Positions 45,388-52,562 of a stretch of DNA of 52,562 nucleotides are shown piece after piece; the first letter of the stretch is position 1; each line of letters starts with the position of its first letter. The notes beneath the pieces were generated by a model. It was not told where the DNA came from and made no database searches. It saw only the letters and a program-made list of their open reading frames with translations. Both the position numbers and the translations under genes were made by a program. Source of the stretch: Nitrosomonadaceae bacterium (GTDB taxonomy: Bacteria; Pseudomonadota; Gammaproteobacteria; Burkholderiales; Nitrosomonadaceae); NCBI GenBank assembly GCA_014237605.1, contig JAAZZR010000005.1, positions 1 through 52,562 on the forward strand. The letters run 5' to 3'.

Positions 45388-45699
45388 TTAATTAGTCTAG
45401 AGGCCTAATTTCTATTAGATCTGGTACATATTTCTAGTTTTATGGGACTAATTTAATTGTTGGTTTGAGGCTAACGCGATTTGATGTGGGCAACAAAATT
45501 ATTTTAGATTACTCTTTAATAAACTATAATTTCTAGTGGCGGCTTATTTGGTACACGCTAAGTATTAATTAATCTCTTGAAATCATATTAATGTTATTAC
45601 TGGCTATTATTTCACGCTGAGGGGGTATTCCTGTAGCTTAGATTAAGGGCATTGTGTTCCGCACTATAAGCTACGCACCAAATTTAATTTTAATGAGAA
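45388..45699. other. Gene-free stretch between the remnant and tRNA-Arg
   Basis: About 310 AT-rich bases with no recognisable gene. Two weak inverted repeats occur: GGCCT/AGGCC at about 45384-45405, and GTAGCTTA (45633-45640) with TAAGCTAC (45667-45674), the latter just past the tRNA-Arg gene and possibly ending its transcript. A cycA promoter may lie here or inside the remnant. Confidence 0.4.
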
Positions 45700-45776
45700 T
45701 GGTGCGCCCAACACGATTCGAACGTGTGACCCCCGCCTTCGGAGGGCGGTACTCTATCCAGCTGAGCTATGGGCGC
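45700..45776 (-). tRNA. tRNA-Arg (anticodon CCG)
   Basis: A 77-base cloverleaf on the minus strand. Acceptor GCGCCCA pairs with TGGGCGC, the anticodon loop CTCCGAA in the CCGCC/GGCGG arm gives CCG (reads CGG), the T loop is GTTCGAATC, and CCA is encoded. Confidence 0.97.
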
Positions 45777-45937
45777 TATTAATTTGATAGTGTGGCAGAT
45801 ATTATATTTAGCAGCAATAGCACTTCTTGCTCTATTTGCTGTCCTATGTAGTAGATAAGTTTTTCTTGTGTCAGATAGATGTAATCATCTAATTTTATCC
45901 CATTATTAAATTTAAATTTTATTGAAAGGAAGGGTAC

Positions 45938-46480
45938 GTGGTGAGTAAAAATGAAGAAGAGGTGTCGGGTATAAAAACACCAAAACAGTTAATTACAGTT
46001 GTTCTTTGTGGTTTTGTGTTTCCAATTATTATAATCGTATTACTTACTCAGTATGCGACTGGAGGTATCTCCACGGGTAACGTTGATCCGGTTCTGTATA
46101 AGGAGCTTGTAGCTAAGAGGCTTATGCCGGTGGGATCGCTTGTAATGGTAAATCCATCGCAACAGGTTGAAAGCTCACAAAATAAAAAAACTGGCCAAGC
46201 AAAGCCTATGGTACCACCAGCTGTAGTTTCTAGTGGATCAGGAAAAATTGAAGCAATTTATTCTTCCAGTTGTTCTGCCTGTCATGCTAGTGGGGCTGCA
46301 GGTGCTCCTAAATTAGGAGATAAAGAGGCGTGGGTGCCACGTATAAAGAGTGGAAGTGAAGTACTTTATAACAGTGCAATCAAAGGTAAGAAAGCAATGC
46401 CACCAAAAGGTGGTAATGTTAGTTTGTCAAATGAAGATGTTAAGGCAGTAGTAGATTATATGGTGACTAAAGCTGAGTAA
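45938..46480 (+). CDS. Membrane-anchored c5-type cytochrome
   Basis: The 180-residue protein has a membrane anchor at about residues 18-38, a low-complexity linker, and a C-terminal c5-like cytochrome domain. CSACH at 112-116 binds one haem, and M in KAMPPKGGN is the likely sixth ligand. It follows the pattern GAPKLGDKEAWVPRI known from cytochrome c5 proteins. Adjacent GTG codons at 45938 and 45941 compete as start; AAGGAAGG lies just before. A strong terminator follows. An electron-carrier role in the respiratory chain is likely, with partners unknown. Confidence 0.88.
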   Translation: MVSKNEEEVSGIKTPKQLITVVLCGFVFPIIIIVLLTQYATGGISTGNVDPVLYKELVAKRLMPVGSLVMVNPSQQVESSQNKKTGQAKPMVPPAVVSSGSGKIEAIYSSSCSACHASGAAGAPKLGDKEAWVPRIKSGSEVLYNSAIKGKKAMPPKGGNVSLSNEDVKAVVDYMVTKAE

Positions 46481-46501
46481 GTCTATTAGAATTTAATATC
46501 T

Positions 46502-46534
46502 AAAAGAGGGGCAGCTATAGCTGCCCCTCTTTTT
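46502..46534 (+). terminator. Strong intrinsic terminator after the c5-type cytochrome
   Basis: A long perfect hairpin (GAGGGGCAGC with GCTGCCCCTC, loop TATA, extended by A-T pairs) runs straight into TTTTT, 22 bases after the stop. It is the clearest Rho-independent terminator in the window. Confidence 0.93.
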
Positions 46535-46551
46535 AGTAGGACACATTATTT

Positions 46552-47382
46552 ATGGCTACTTATGCAATTGGAGATATTCAAGGTAGTTACAATGAGTTTA
46601 GGCGACTCCTTGATGTAATCAATTTTAATGCAAAAGATAAACTGTGGTTGGTTGGGGACATTGTCAATCGAGGACCAGATTCTCTTCTTTTACTGCGCTT
46701 TCTCAGAGAAATGAACGACGCGGTCGTTGCTGTACTTGGAAATCATGATTTGCATCTCCTTGTAGTTGCAGAAGGCTTTGCTAAGGCGCAACCCGGCGAT
46801 ACATTACAGGGAGTTCTCAACGCACCTGACCGAGATGAACTATTGCACTGGTTAAGGCATCAGAGACTGCTACATGTTTCCGGTGATTATGTCATGGTAC
46901 ATGCTGGTTTATTGCCTTCATGGAGCGTAATGCAAGCTGCCAATCTAGCGCAGGAAGCTGAGTCTTTCTTACATAACAAAGATCACGAAGAATTTCGCAA
47001 ATTTTGCTCTCATATGTATGGTAATCAACCTGACCAATGGAGCGCCAGCTTAGAAGGCTATGAACGTATACGAGTAATTATCAATGCTATGACACGTATG
47101 CGTGTATGTACTTATGATGGGAGAATGGATTTTACTTTTAAAGGTCGGGTAGAGGATATTCCAATTGACTACTTACCTTGGTTTGATGTGCCGGGTAGGG
47201 CTAGTAAAGAAGCAACTGTTATTTGTGGCCATTGGTCTGCGCTTTCTTTGCAGGTTAAAAGTAATTTGATTGCACTGGATACAGGCTGTATGTGGGGCGG
47301 GAGCCTAACAGCTATTCGACTGGAAGATAGGAGGGTTTTTCAGGTTCCTTGTGCGGCGACATTTGAGGGGACAATGTGTTAG
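46552..47382 (+). CDS. apaH: Symmetrical bis(5'-nucleosyl)-tetraphosphatase
   Basis: ApaH splits Ap4A into two ADP and can remove Np4 caps from RNA. The 276-residue metallophosphatase has YAIGDIQGSYNEF, VGDIVNRGPDSL, LGNHDLHLL, and HAGLLPSW, and a late histidine in CGHWSALS. All metal ligands of the family seem present. The last 71 bases overlap the convergent acyltransferase gene. Confidence 0.95.
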   Translation: MATYAIGDIQGSYNEFRRLLDVINFNAKDKLWLVGDIVNRGPDSLLLLRFLREMNDAVVAVLGNHDLHLLVVAEGFAKAQPGDTLQGVLNAPDRDELLHWLRHQRLLHVSGDYVMVHAGLLPSWSVMQAANLAQEAESFLHNKDHEEFRKFCSHMYGNQPDQWSASLEGYERIRVIINAMTRMRVCTYDGRMDFTFKGRVEDIPIDYLPWFDVPGRASKEATVICGHWSALSLQVKSNLIALDTGCMWGGSLTAIRLEDRRVFQVPCAATFEGTMC

Positions 47383-48112
47383 TAATAATTTGTTGAGTAG
47401 TCCGGGCAAGTTCCTGTCTATTTTTCCCGCTACTATTAACGGGGTCAGCAAATATTAGCTCGACCTCAATCCATGGCTGTTGGAGTATTTGTCCTATTGA
47501 TTCAAGTAATGAAACATCAACGTATACAGGGGCTTTACTAAGCTCTCCTGACGTATCATGGTAACGAATTGCTACTGGGTATATTGTGGCTTCAACTGCC
47601 ACAGCAGATTGTAATAGGGATGCATGGAATTTCTTAACTGTAGTTCCATCGCTGGTTGTTCCCTCTGGAAATATTGCGACAAGGTCTCCGGTAGTTAGCG
47701 CATTACTAATGTCCTGGTTAATACGTACAATATCAGTAATTTTCTTACGCTCGATAAATAATGTTCCTACATTCCGGCTCAACCAACCAAGGAATGGCCA
47801 GCCTCTAATTTCTGATTTGGCAACAAAACGAGAAGGACAAACTGTTATCAGAGAATATACGTCTAACCAGGACACATGATTAGCTACCAGCATTACTGGC
47901 TGATCTTTGGCATCAGGTAGAGCGCCGCTTAAGCGTAATCTAATAGAAAGAATAGAAAGTAGTCCAACGGACCAATTTTTAGACATATTTTTCTGAGCTG
48001 GTTGGCTAAGGCGTGGATAAATTGCAGATTGCGCCAATCCTGAAATGATATGAAGTATTAGACGAACGGCACGAAAAATTTGTGTCAATTTACTAGTAGT
48101 GGTATTGCTCAT
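47312..48112 (-). CDS. plsC: 1-acyl-sn-glycerol-3-phosphate acyltransferase
   Basis: PlsC-type enzymes make phosphatidic acid from lysophosphatidic acid. The 266-residue protein has a hydrophobic N-terminal part, the catalytic NHVSWLDVYSL (HxxxxD), FIERKKITD, and FPEGTTSDG (EGT motif) and PVAIRYHD. The C-terminal 23 codons lie antisense to the end of apaH, so the two genes overlap tail to tail. An additional tail of about that size is not required for the fold. Lysophospholipid specificity is assumed from family. Confidence 0.88.
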   Translation of the reverse strand: MSNTTTSKLTQIFRAVRLILHIISGLAQSAIYPRLSQPAQKNMSKNWSVGLLSILSIRLRLSGALPDAKDQPVMLVANHVSWLDVYSLITVCPSRFVAKSEIRGWPFLGWLSRNVGTLFIERKKITDIVRINQDISNALTTGDLVAIFPEGTTSDGTTVKKFHASLLQSAVAVEATIYPVAIRYHDTSGELSKAPVYVDVSLLESIGQILQQPWIEVELIFADPVNSSGKNRQELARTTQQIITNTLSPQMSPHKEPEKPSYLPVE

Positions 48113-48299
48113 AACCTATTGTCAATAATGATGAGAAGTTTTGAGAGATCATAATTTAGAGTTTTTATAATAGATTCCTTATATGTAAATAACAGGAAGA
48201 AAATACAATCACCTCGTTAAAAGCATACTAGCTGTATCAATGTAAATGTGAATACATTTAATAACAGGCGAAGTAGAATCATTTCATGAAGAATATTTT

Positions 48300-49235
48300 T
48301 TATGAAATTCGACTACCAAATTCTTCAAAATATCGCTGAGAAATTTCTTCGTTGCTGAAACTATGATTCTGTCCCCCACGCTTAGAGATTTTTAATGCGC
48401 CCATAAGCGAGCCAAGTTGTCCAGTTGTCTGCCAGTCCATTTCATTGGCAATGCCATATAATAATCCCGCACGGTAAGCGTCACCACATCCTGTTGGGTC
48501 AAGTTGTTCATCTGATCTTACACATGGAATATCAATTTGTTTGCCATTGGAAAAGATAATAGATCCTTGCGATCCTTTTGTTACAACTAATCCTTTAACA
48601 AGCTTTGCTATTTCTTCTAGTGTACATTCAGTTCGTTCTTGTAGTAACTGACTCTCATAGTCGTTAACAGTGACATAATCTGCTTTCTTAATAAAATCAT
48701 GTAATTCTGTGCCACTAAACATTGGTAGTCCTTGGCCGGGGTCAAATAAGAAAGGAATTCCAGATTCATGAAATTCTCGTGCATGTTGTAACATGCCATC
48801 ACGTCCATCTGGAGAAACGATACCAAGCTCGATATCTTTTGCATCTGCCACATGATTCTTATGTGAGAAATTCATCGCGCCGGGATGAAATGCTGTAATT
48901 TGGTTATCTGCCAAATCAGTTGTTATAAATGCTTGTGCAGTAAAAGTATCTTTTACATGTTTGATATGAGTCTGAACTATATTTAATTTTTCTAGCCGAT
49001 TAACATATGGTTGATAGTCGTCACCCACCGTTGCCATAATAAGTGGTGCTCCACCAATCATCTCTAGATTATAGGCAATATTACCAGCACAGCCACCAAA
49101 TTCACGCCGCATATCCGGGACCAGAAAGGCCACATTTAGAATATTTATTTTTTCAGGCAAGATATGATTTTTAAAATGATCATGGAATGCCATGATGGTA
49201 TCGTAGGCAATGGATCCGCAAATGAGAGTACGCAT
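48300..49235 (-). CDS. PfkB-family carbohydrate kinase (adenosine kinase-like)
   Basis: This 311-residue protein has the ribokinase fold: N-terminal CGSIAYDTIM, GGCAGNIAYNLEMIGG, and the C-terminal signature DPTGCGDAYRAGLLYG with the catalytic Asp and anion hole. The FGGCAGNIAYNL region resembles bacterial adenosine kinase-like members, so a nucleoside or sugar is phosphorylated. It is separated by 118 bases from gcvPB and is transcribed in the same direction. Substrate not certain. Confidence 0.85.
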   Translation of the reverse strand: MRTLICGSIAYDTIMAFHDHFKNHILPEKINILNVAFLVPDMRREFGGCAGNIAYNLEMIGGAPLIMATVGDDYQPYVNRLEKLNIVQTHIKHVKDTFTAQAFITTDLADNQITAFHPGAMNFSHKNHVADAKDIELGIVSPDGRDGMLQHAREFHESGIPFLFDPGQGLPMFSGTELHDFIKKADYVTVNDYESQLLQERTECTLEEIAKLVKGLVVTKGSQGSIIFSNGKQIDIPCVRSDEQLDPTGCGDAYRAGLLYGIANEMDWQTTGQLGSLMGALKISKRGGQNHSFSNEEISQRYFEEFGSRIS

Positions 49236-49353
49236 AGTTTTTAGTTCAGCATCAGAAATTTATTAATAAAGGTTCGAATAAATTCAGATTCCAAGGAGAG
49301 ATTTTTTAATGGAAATGAGGGTATGGGGACTTGTCTCCATTTCTATTAAAAGT

Positions 49354-50799
49354 TTATTGCTTCCAGGTTAAATCCAACTCACGCGCAGCTTTAACATCAT
49401 CTAATCTTTGCAAGCTGGTAGTGTGAGGTGCGGTCTTTAACATCCCCGGATCTGTATATGCTTCTTCTAAGATTTCTTTCATAGACAGAACAAAAGAATC
49501 AAGGGTTTCTTTAGATTCTGTTTCAGCCGGTTCTATTAGTAAGCACTCGGGGACCAGAAGCGGAAAATAAGTAGTAGGAGCATGGAATCCTTTGTCAATT
49601 AACCTTTTAGCTACGTCCATCGCGGTTACGCCGGTTTTTTCTTTTAGATCTTTTAGTGTAACAATAAATTCATGACTGGCCCGACGATTAGGATAGGCTA
49701 TTTCAAAGCCTATTTTACTCAACTCCTTCATTAAATAATTCGCATTGAGAGTGGCAAATTCAGCTACACGATGCATGCCTTCAGCTCCTAGCAAACGAGA
49801 ATAAATATATGCCCGTAACAACACTCCTGAATTTCCCATATGCGCAGAAAATCTACCAATGGACTGGGGTATTTCTTTTTCAGTTACCCAGCGATATATT
49901 CCTTTATCAATAGTTACTACTGGAACAGGTATGAATGGAAGCAAACGATCTGCAACTCCCACTGGAGCTGAACCTGGGCCACCTCCGCCATGAGGAGTAG
50001 AGAACGTTTTATGGAGATTCATATGAATTACATCAAACCCCATGTCACCAGGTTTTACCTTACCTAATATTGCATTGAGGTTTGCGCCGTCATAATATAA
50101 CAATCCTCCTGCTTCATGGACTAGCCTACTCATTTCTACAATATTCTTTTCGAATACACCAAGTGTGGATGGGTTAGTTAGCATCAATCCTGCTGTCTGA
50201 GGACCTACTGCTGCTTTCAAGGCGTCCATGTCGACGTCACCCTCTTTATCAGTGCTGATCTCTACTACTTTATAGCCGCACATTACTGCTGTTGCAGGAT
50301 TAGTGCCATGAGCAGCGTCAGGTACGATAATTTCAGTGCGGGCATGATCTTCGCGGGATTCATGGTAAGCGCGTATCATTGCCACACCAATAAGCTCGCC
50401 TTGAGCGCCGGCCATCGGAGTAAGGCTGACACTTTTCATACCGGTGACATCCTTTAGAATCTCCTGCAACTCATACATACAAGCAAGATACCCTTGCCCA
50501 GTATCTTCGGGGGCAAGCGGGTGCCGAGAAAGAAACTGAGGGAGCATGGCCAATGAATTACATGCCCGTGGGTTATATTTCATTGTACAAGAGCCAAGTG
50601 GATAAAACTCCGTATCTATTGAAAAATTCTTTTGTGATAGTCTGGTGTAATGTCGCACTGCATCCATTTCAGAGACCTCTGGCAGCAGAGGAGGCTTCTT
50701 ACGCATAAGATTCTGTGGGATGTTGCTAGTTCTTGTTTTAGCCGTCGGAGATTGAGAATAATTGCATCTTCCTGGGCGAGAGTGTTCAAATATCAGCAT
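49354..50799 (-). CDS. gcvPB: Glycine dehydrogenase (decarboxylating) subunit 2
   Basis: Together with GcvPA this forms the two-subunit P-protein of the glycine cleavage system, which decarboxylates glycine on PLP. The protein starts [11 protein letters not shown] and contains [30 protein letters not shown] and the PLP lysine in [18 protein letters not shown]. The ATG at 50799 (481 residues) is chosen; TTG at 50844 would overlap tpx and adds nothing conserved. tpx lies 32 bases upstream, between the two P-protein genes. Confidence 0.93.
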   Translation of the reverse strand: MLIFEHSRPGRCNYSQSPTAKTRTSNIPQNLMRKKPPLLPEVSEMDAVRHYTRLSQKNFSIDTEFYPLGSCTMKYNPRACNSLAMLPQFLSRHPLAPEDTGQGYLACMYELQEILKDVTGMKSVSLTPMAGAQGELIGVAMIRAYHESREDHARTEIIVPDAAHGTNPATAVMCGYKVVEISTDKEGDVDMDALKAAVGPQTAGLMLTNPSTLGVFEKNIVEMSRLVHEAGGLLYYDGANLNAILGKVKPGDMGFDVIHMNLHKTFSTPHGGGGPGSAPVGVADRLLPFIPVPVVTIDKGIYRWVTEKEIPQSIGRFSAHMGNSGVLLRAYIYSRLLGAEGMHRVAEFATLNANYLMKELSKIGFEIAYPNRRASHEFIVTLKDLKEKTGVTAMDVAKRLIDKGFHAPTTYFPLLVPECLLIEPAETESKETLDSFVLSMKEILEEAYTDPGMLKTAPHTTSLQRLDDVKAARELDLTWKQ

Positions 50800-50831
50800 G
50801 GTTAAATTTCTTGCCTTATCTGGAGATTGTT

Positions 50832-51335
50832 TTAAAGTAGCCAACTTAAAGTAGCCAAAGCTGCATCATAGTTTGGTTCATCTTTTATTTCTGATACTAG
50901 TTCAGCATAAATCACCATATCAGATTCATCTAATACGATAACGGCACGTGCTGTAAGACCAGCTAAAGGGCCATCACTAAGGGCAACACCATAATCTTTC
51001 TTAAAATCTGCGCCACGCATGGTAGATAATGTTACTACTTTATCTAGGCCTTCAGTGGCGCAGAAGCGGCTCATTGCAAAGGGCAGGTCAGCCGAAATTA
51101 TTAGTACAACAGTATCACTGAGAGCACTGGCTTCTTCGTTAAATTTCCGGGTAGAAATTGCACAGGTTGGCGTGTCCAAACTAGGAACTATGTTGAGTAT
51201 TTTTCTCTTGCCAGCAAAGTTTTCCAGTGAAATATCATTTAAATCTTTGTCGACCAATGAAAAAGCTGGAGCCTTAGTTCCTGCTTGTGGAAAATTTCCT
51301 TCTATTTTGACGTTGTTATCTGCAAACGTGACCAT
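50832..51335 (-). CDS. tpx: Thiol peroxidase (Tpx, atypical 2-Cys peroxiredoxin)
   Basis: Tpx reduces lipid and other hydroperoxides with thioredoxin. The 167-residue protein has the peroxidatic Cys 58 in [11 protein letters not shown] and the resolving Cys 92 in [17 protein letters not shown] and the C-terminal YDAALATL are typical. AAGGAG lies 7 bases before the ATG. It sits between gcvPA and gcvPB, which is not a usual partner, and may share their transcript. Confidence 0.95.
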   Translation of the reverse strand: MVTFADNNVKIEGNFPQAGTKAPAFSLVDKDLNDISLENFAGKRKILNIVPSLDTPTCAISTRKFNEEASALSDTVVLIISADLPFAMSRFCATEGLDKVVTLSTMRGADFKKDYGVALSDGPLAGLTARAVIVLDESDMVIYAELVSEIKDEPNYDAALATLSWLL

Positions 51336-51404
51336 AATTTTTCTCCTTAACTAAGAGTGAAATAAAATCAATCAAAATTACGCTGACTCAATAGTAAATG
51401 TGCC

Positions 51405-52562
51405 TTATTCAGATAATACATGGCTCAGACATTCTGTAAATTTAACCAGATCAGCCGGAATTTTTGTTTCAGTTGCGCATACTAATATTGTTTGTCCAAG
51501 CTCTGGGTAATATTCTTTTAGATCTAGTCCACCCAATATTTTTTGTATTTTTAGTTTTTGTAATACGTTCTCTGCCGACATTGGTAACGTTACTGCTGCT
51601 TCATAAAACATAGATCCACTGAAAGTTCTTTTTACTCCCTTTATAGCCTCTAGTTGCTCTAAAAGAATCATAGTATTTGCATGAGATTCCTCGGCTATTC
51701 GCCGTAATCCCTCAGGCCCTACCAGAGACATATAAATAGTTGCAGCTGTAACCATTAGCCCTTGATTGGTACAGATATTGGAGGTTGCTTTAGAGCGTCT
51801 TATATGTTGTTCGCGTGCTTGAAGTGTCAAGACAAAGCCGGGCTTTCCATTTAAGTCTGTGGTACGCCCTATGATACGCCCAGGCATTTGTCTGACTAGC
51901 CTCTGCTTGCAGGCCATAAAGCCGAAATATGGCCCGCCGCTAGAAAGTGGAATGCCTAATGGCTGACCTTCTCCGACTGCTATGTCTGCACCTTTGCTAC
52001 CCCATTCACCAGGGGGAGTAAGCATTGCTAGAGCTAAGGGGTTGACTACGCCAATAGCTAATGCGTTATTTGTATGCGCCCAATCAGTTAGCGCATCAAC
52101 TTGTTCGAGTACTCCAAAGAAATTCGGTTGAGGAATAACTAGTGCTGCAATGTCTTGTCCAGCGAAGGGAACCAGGCTTTCTAAAAGTACATGACCACAT
52201 TCTGTACAGTAAGGAATTTCTATGATTTCAATATTTTGATTTTTTACAATAGTATTTACTACCTTACGATAAACAGGATGAATTGTAGATGGCATTAATA
52301 CTCGACGTGAACTTTTATGAGAACGTACAGCCATCAATACTGCTTCAGCTAGTGCAGAGGCACCATCGTACATACTTGCATTTGATACATCCATGCCGGT
52401 AAGGGATGCCATCATGGTCTGGTATTCGTAAAGTAATTGCAGCGTTCCCTGGCTTGCTTCTGCCTGATATGGAGTATAAGAGGAATAAAATTCACCCCGA
52501 GTTGTAATTTGCCATACTGCAGCAGGGATGTGATGCTCATACGCACCTGCACCAATAAAGCT
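51405..52562 (-). CDS. gcvPA: Glycine dehydrogenase (decarboxylating) subunit 1, N-terminus beyond window
   Basis: The reading frame is open from the right edge to the stop at 51405; the first in-window ATG (about 52415) is internal. The family stretches [38 protein letters not shown] and [18 protein letters not shown] are present, then [11 protein letters not shown] and [13 protein letters not shown]. It is the other P-protein subunit, here transcribed ahead of tpx and gcvPB. About 385 residues are visible; the family is usually about 450 long, so some 60 residues are missing off the edge. Confidence 0.93.
   Translation of the reverse strand, partial: SFIGAGAYEHHIPAAVWQITTRGEFYSSYTPYQAEASQGTLQLLYEYQTMMASLTGMDVSNASMYDGASALAEAVLMAVRSHKSSRRVLMPSTIHPVYRKVVNTIVKNQNIEIIEIPYCTECGHVLLESLVPFAGQDIAALVIPQPNFFGVLEQVDALTDWAHTNNALAIGVVNPLALAMLTPPGEWGSKGADIAVGEGQPLGIPLSSGGPYFGFMACKQRLVRQMPGRIIGRTTDLNGKPGFVLTLQAREQHIRRSKATSNICTNQGLMVTAATIYMSLVGPEGLRRIAEESHANTMILLEQLEAIKGVKRTFSGSMFYEAAVTLPMSAENVLQKLKIQKILGGLDLKEYYPELGQTILVCATETKIPADLVKFTECLSHVLSE

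Overview
The window looks like chromosomal DNA of an autotrophic, ammonia-oxidising betaproteobacterium of the Nitrosomonas type. The main evidence is a cycA-cycB pair encoding a cytochrome c554-like and a cM552-like tetrahaem protein, an alpha-carboxysome operon with form IA RuBisCO under a divergent CbbR, and betaproteobacterial gene orders such as lolB-ispE-tRNA-Gln-prs-rplY-pth-ychF and petABC-sspA. The DNA is AT-rich by eye, and the species cannot be named from the sequence alone.

Layout. 1-2.6 kb: the end of polA, then rpsP-rimM-trmD-rplS. 2.6-6.3 kb (minus): a DUF411 protein with a cytochrome c, proC-yggT and mutM. 6.7-13.9 kb: a TPR lipoprotein, lolB, ispE, two tRNA-Gln, prs, rplY, pth and ychF. 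14-17.5 kb: a TIGR04073-like protein, a thiopurine methyltransferase, a sodium/alanine-type symporter and an SDR oxidoreductase. 17.6-23.5 kb (minus): rimP-nusA-infB-rbfA-truB with an attenuator-like hairpin in its leader. 23.9-28.8 kb: acs, an MBL hydrolase, two tRNA-Ser and small accessory genes. 29-32.5 kb: petABC (bc1 complex), sspA and tRNA-Thr. 32.6-34 kb: a protein with three fused RidA domains. 34.3-42.7 kb: cbbR facing cbbL-cbbS-csoS2-orf36-csoS4A-csoS4B-csoS1, then an acRAF-like gene, mcdA and mcdB. 42.8-45.1 kb (minus): cycA-cycB, then rpoE with a short rseA. 45.7-48.1 kb: tRNA-Arg, a membrane-anchored cytochrome c, apaH and plsC. 48.3-52.6 kb (minus): a PfkB kinase, gcvPB, tpx and gcvPA, the last running off the right edge.

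How the genes fit together. Electrons from hydroxylamine oxidation would pass through c554 and cM552 to quinone, and bc1 (petABC) and small cytochromes carry electrons onward. The energy gained drives CO2 fixation by RuBisCO inside carboxysomes, whose positioning is attributed to McdA and McdB. Most of the rest is translation, tRNA modification and other housekeeping functions.

The most unusual points are these. (i) The carboxysomal carbonic anhydrase gene csoSCA is missing from its usual slot between csoS2 and csoS4A; only a 36-codon frame that overlaps csoS4A by ATGA is there. (ii) The McdB-like protein has a 13-residue lysine-rich motif in three copies. (iii) A single chain carries three RidA domains. 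(iv) CycB ends in 27 consecutive glutamates. (v) cycAB has no hao directly upstream, only a possible gene remnant. (vi) The anti-sigma factor beside rpoE has no membrane segment. (vii) A DUF3293 gene seems to start at ATT.
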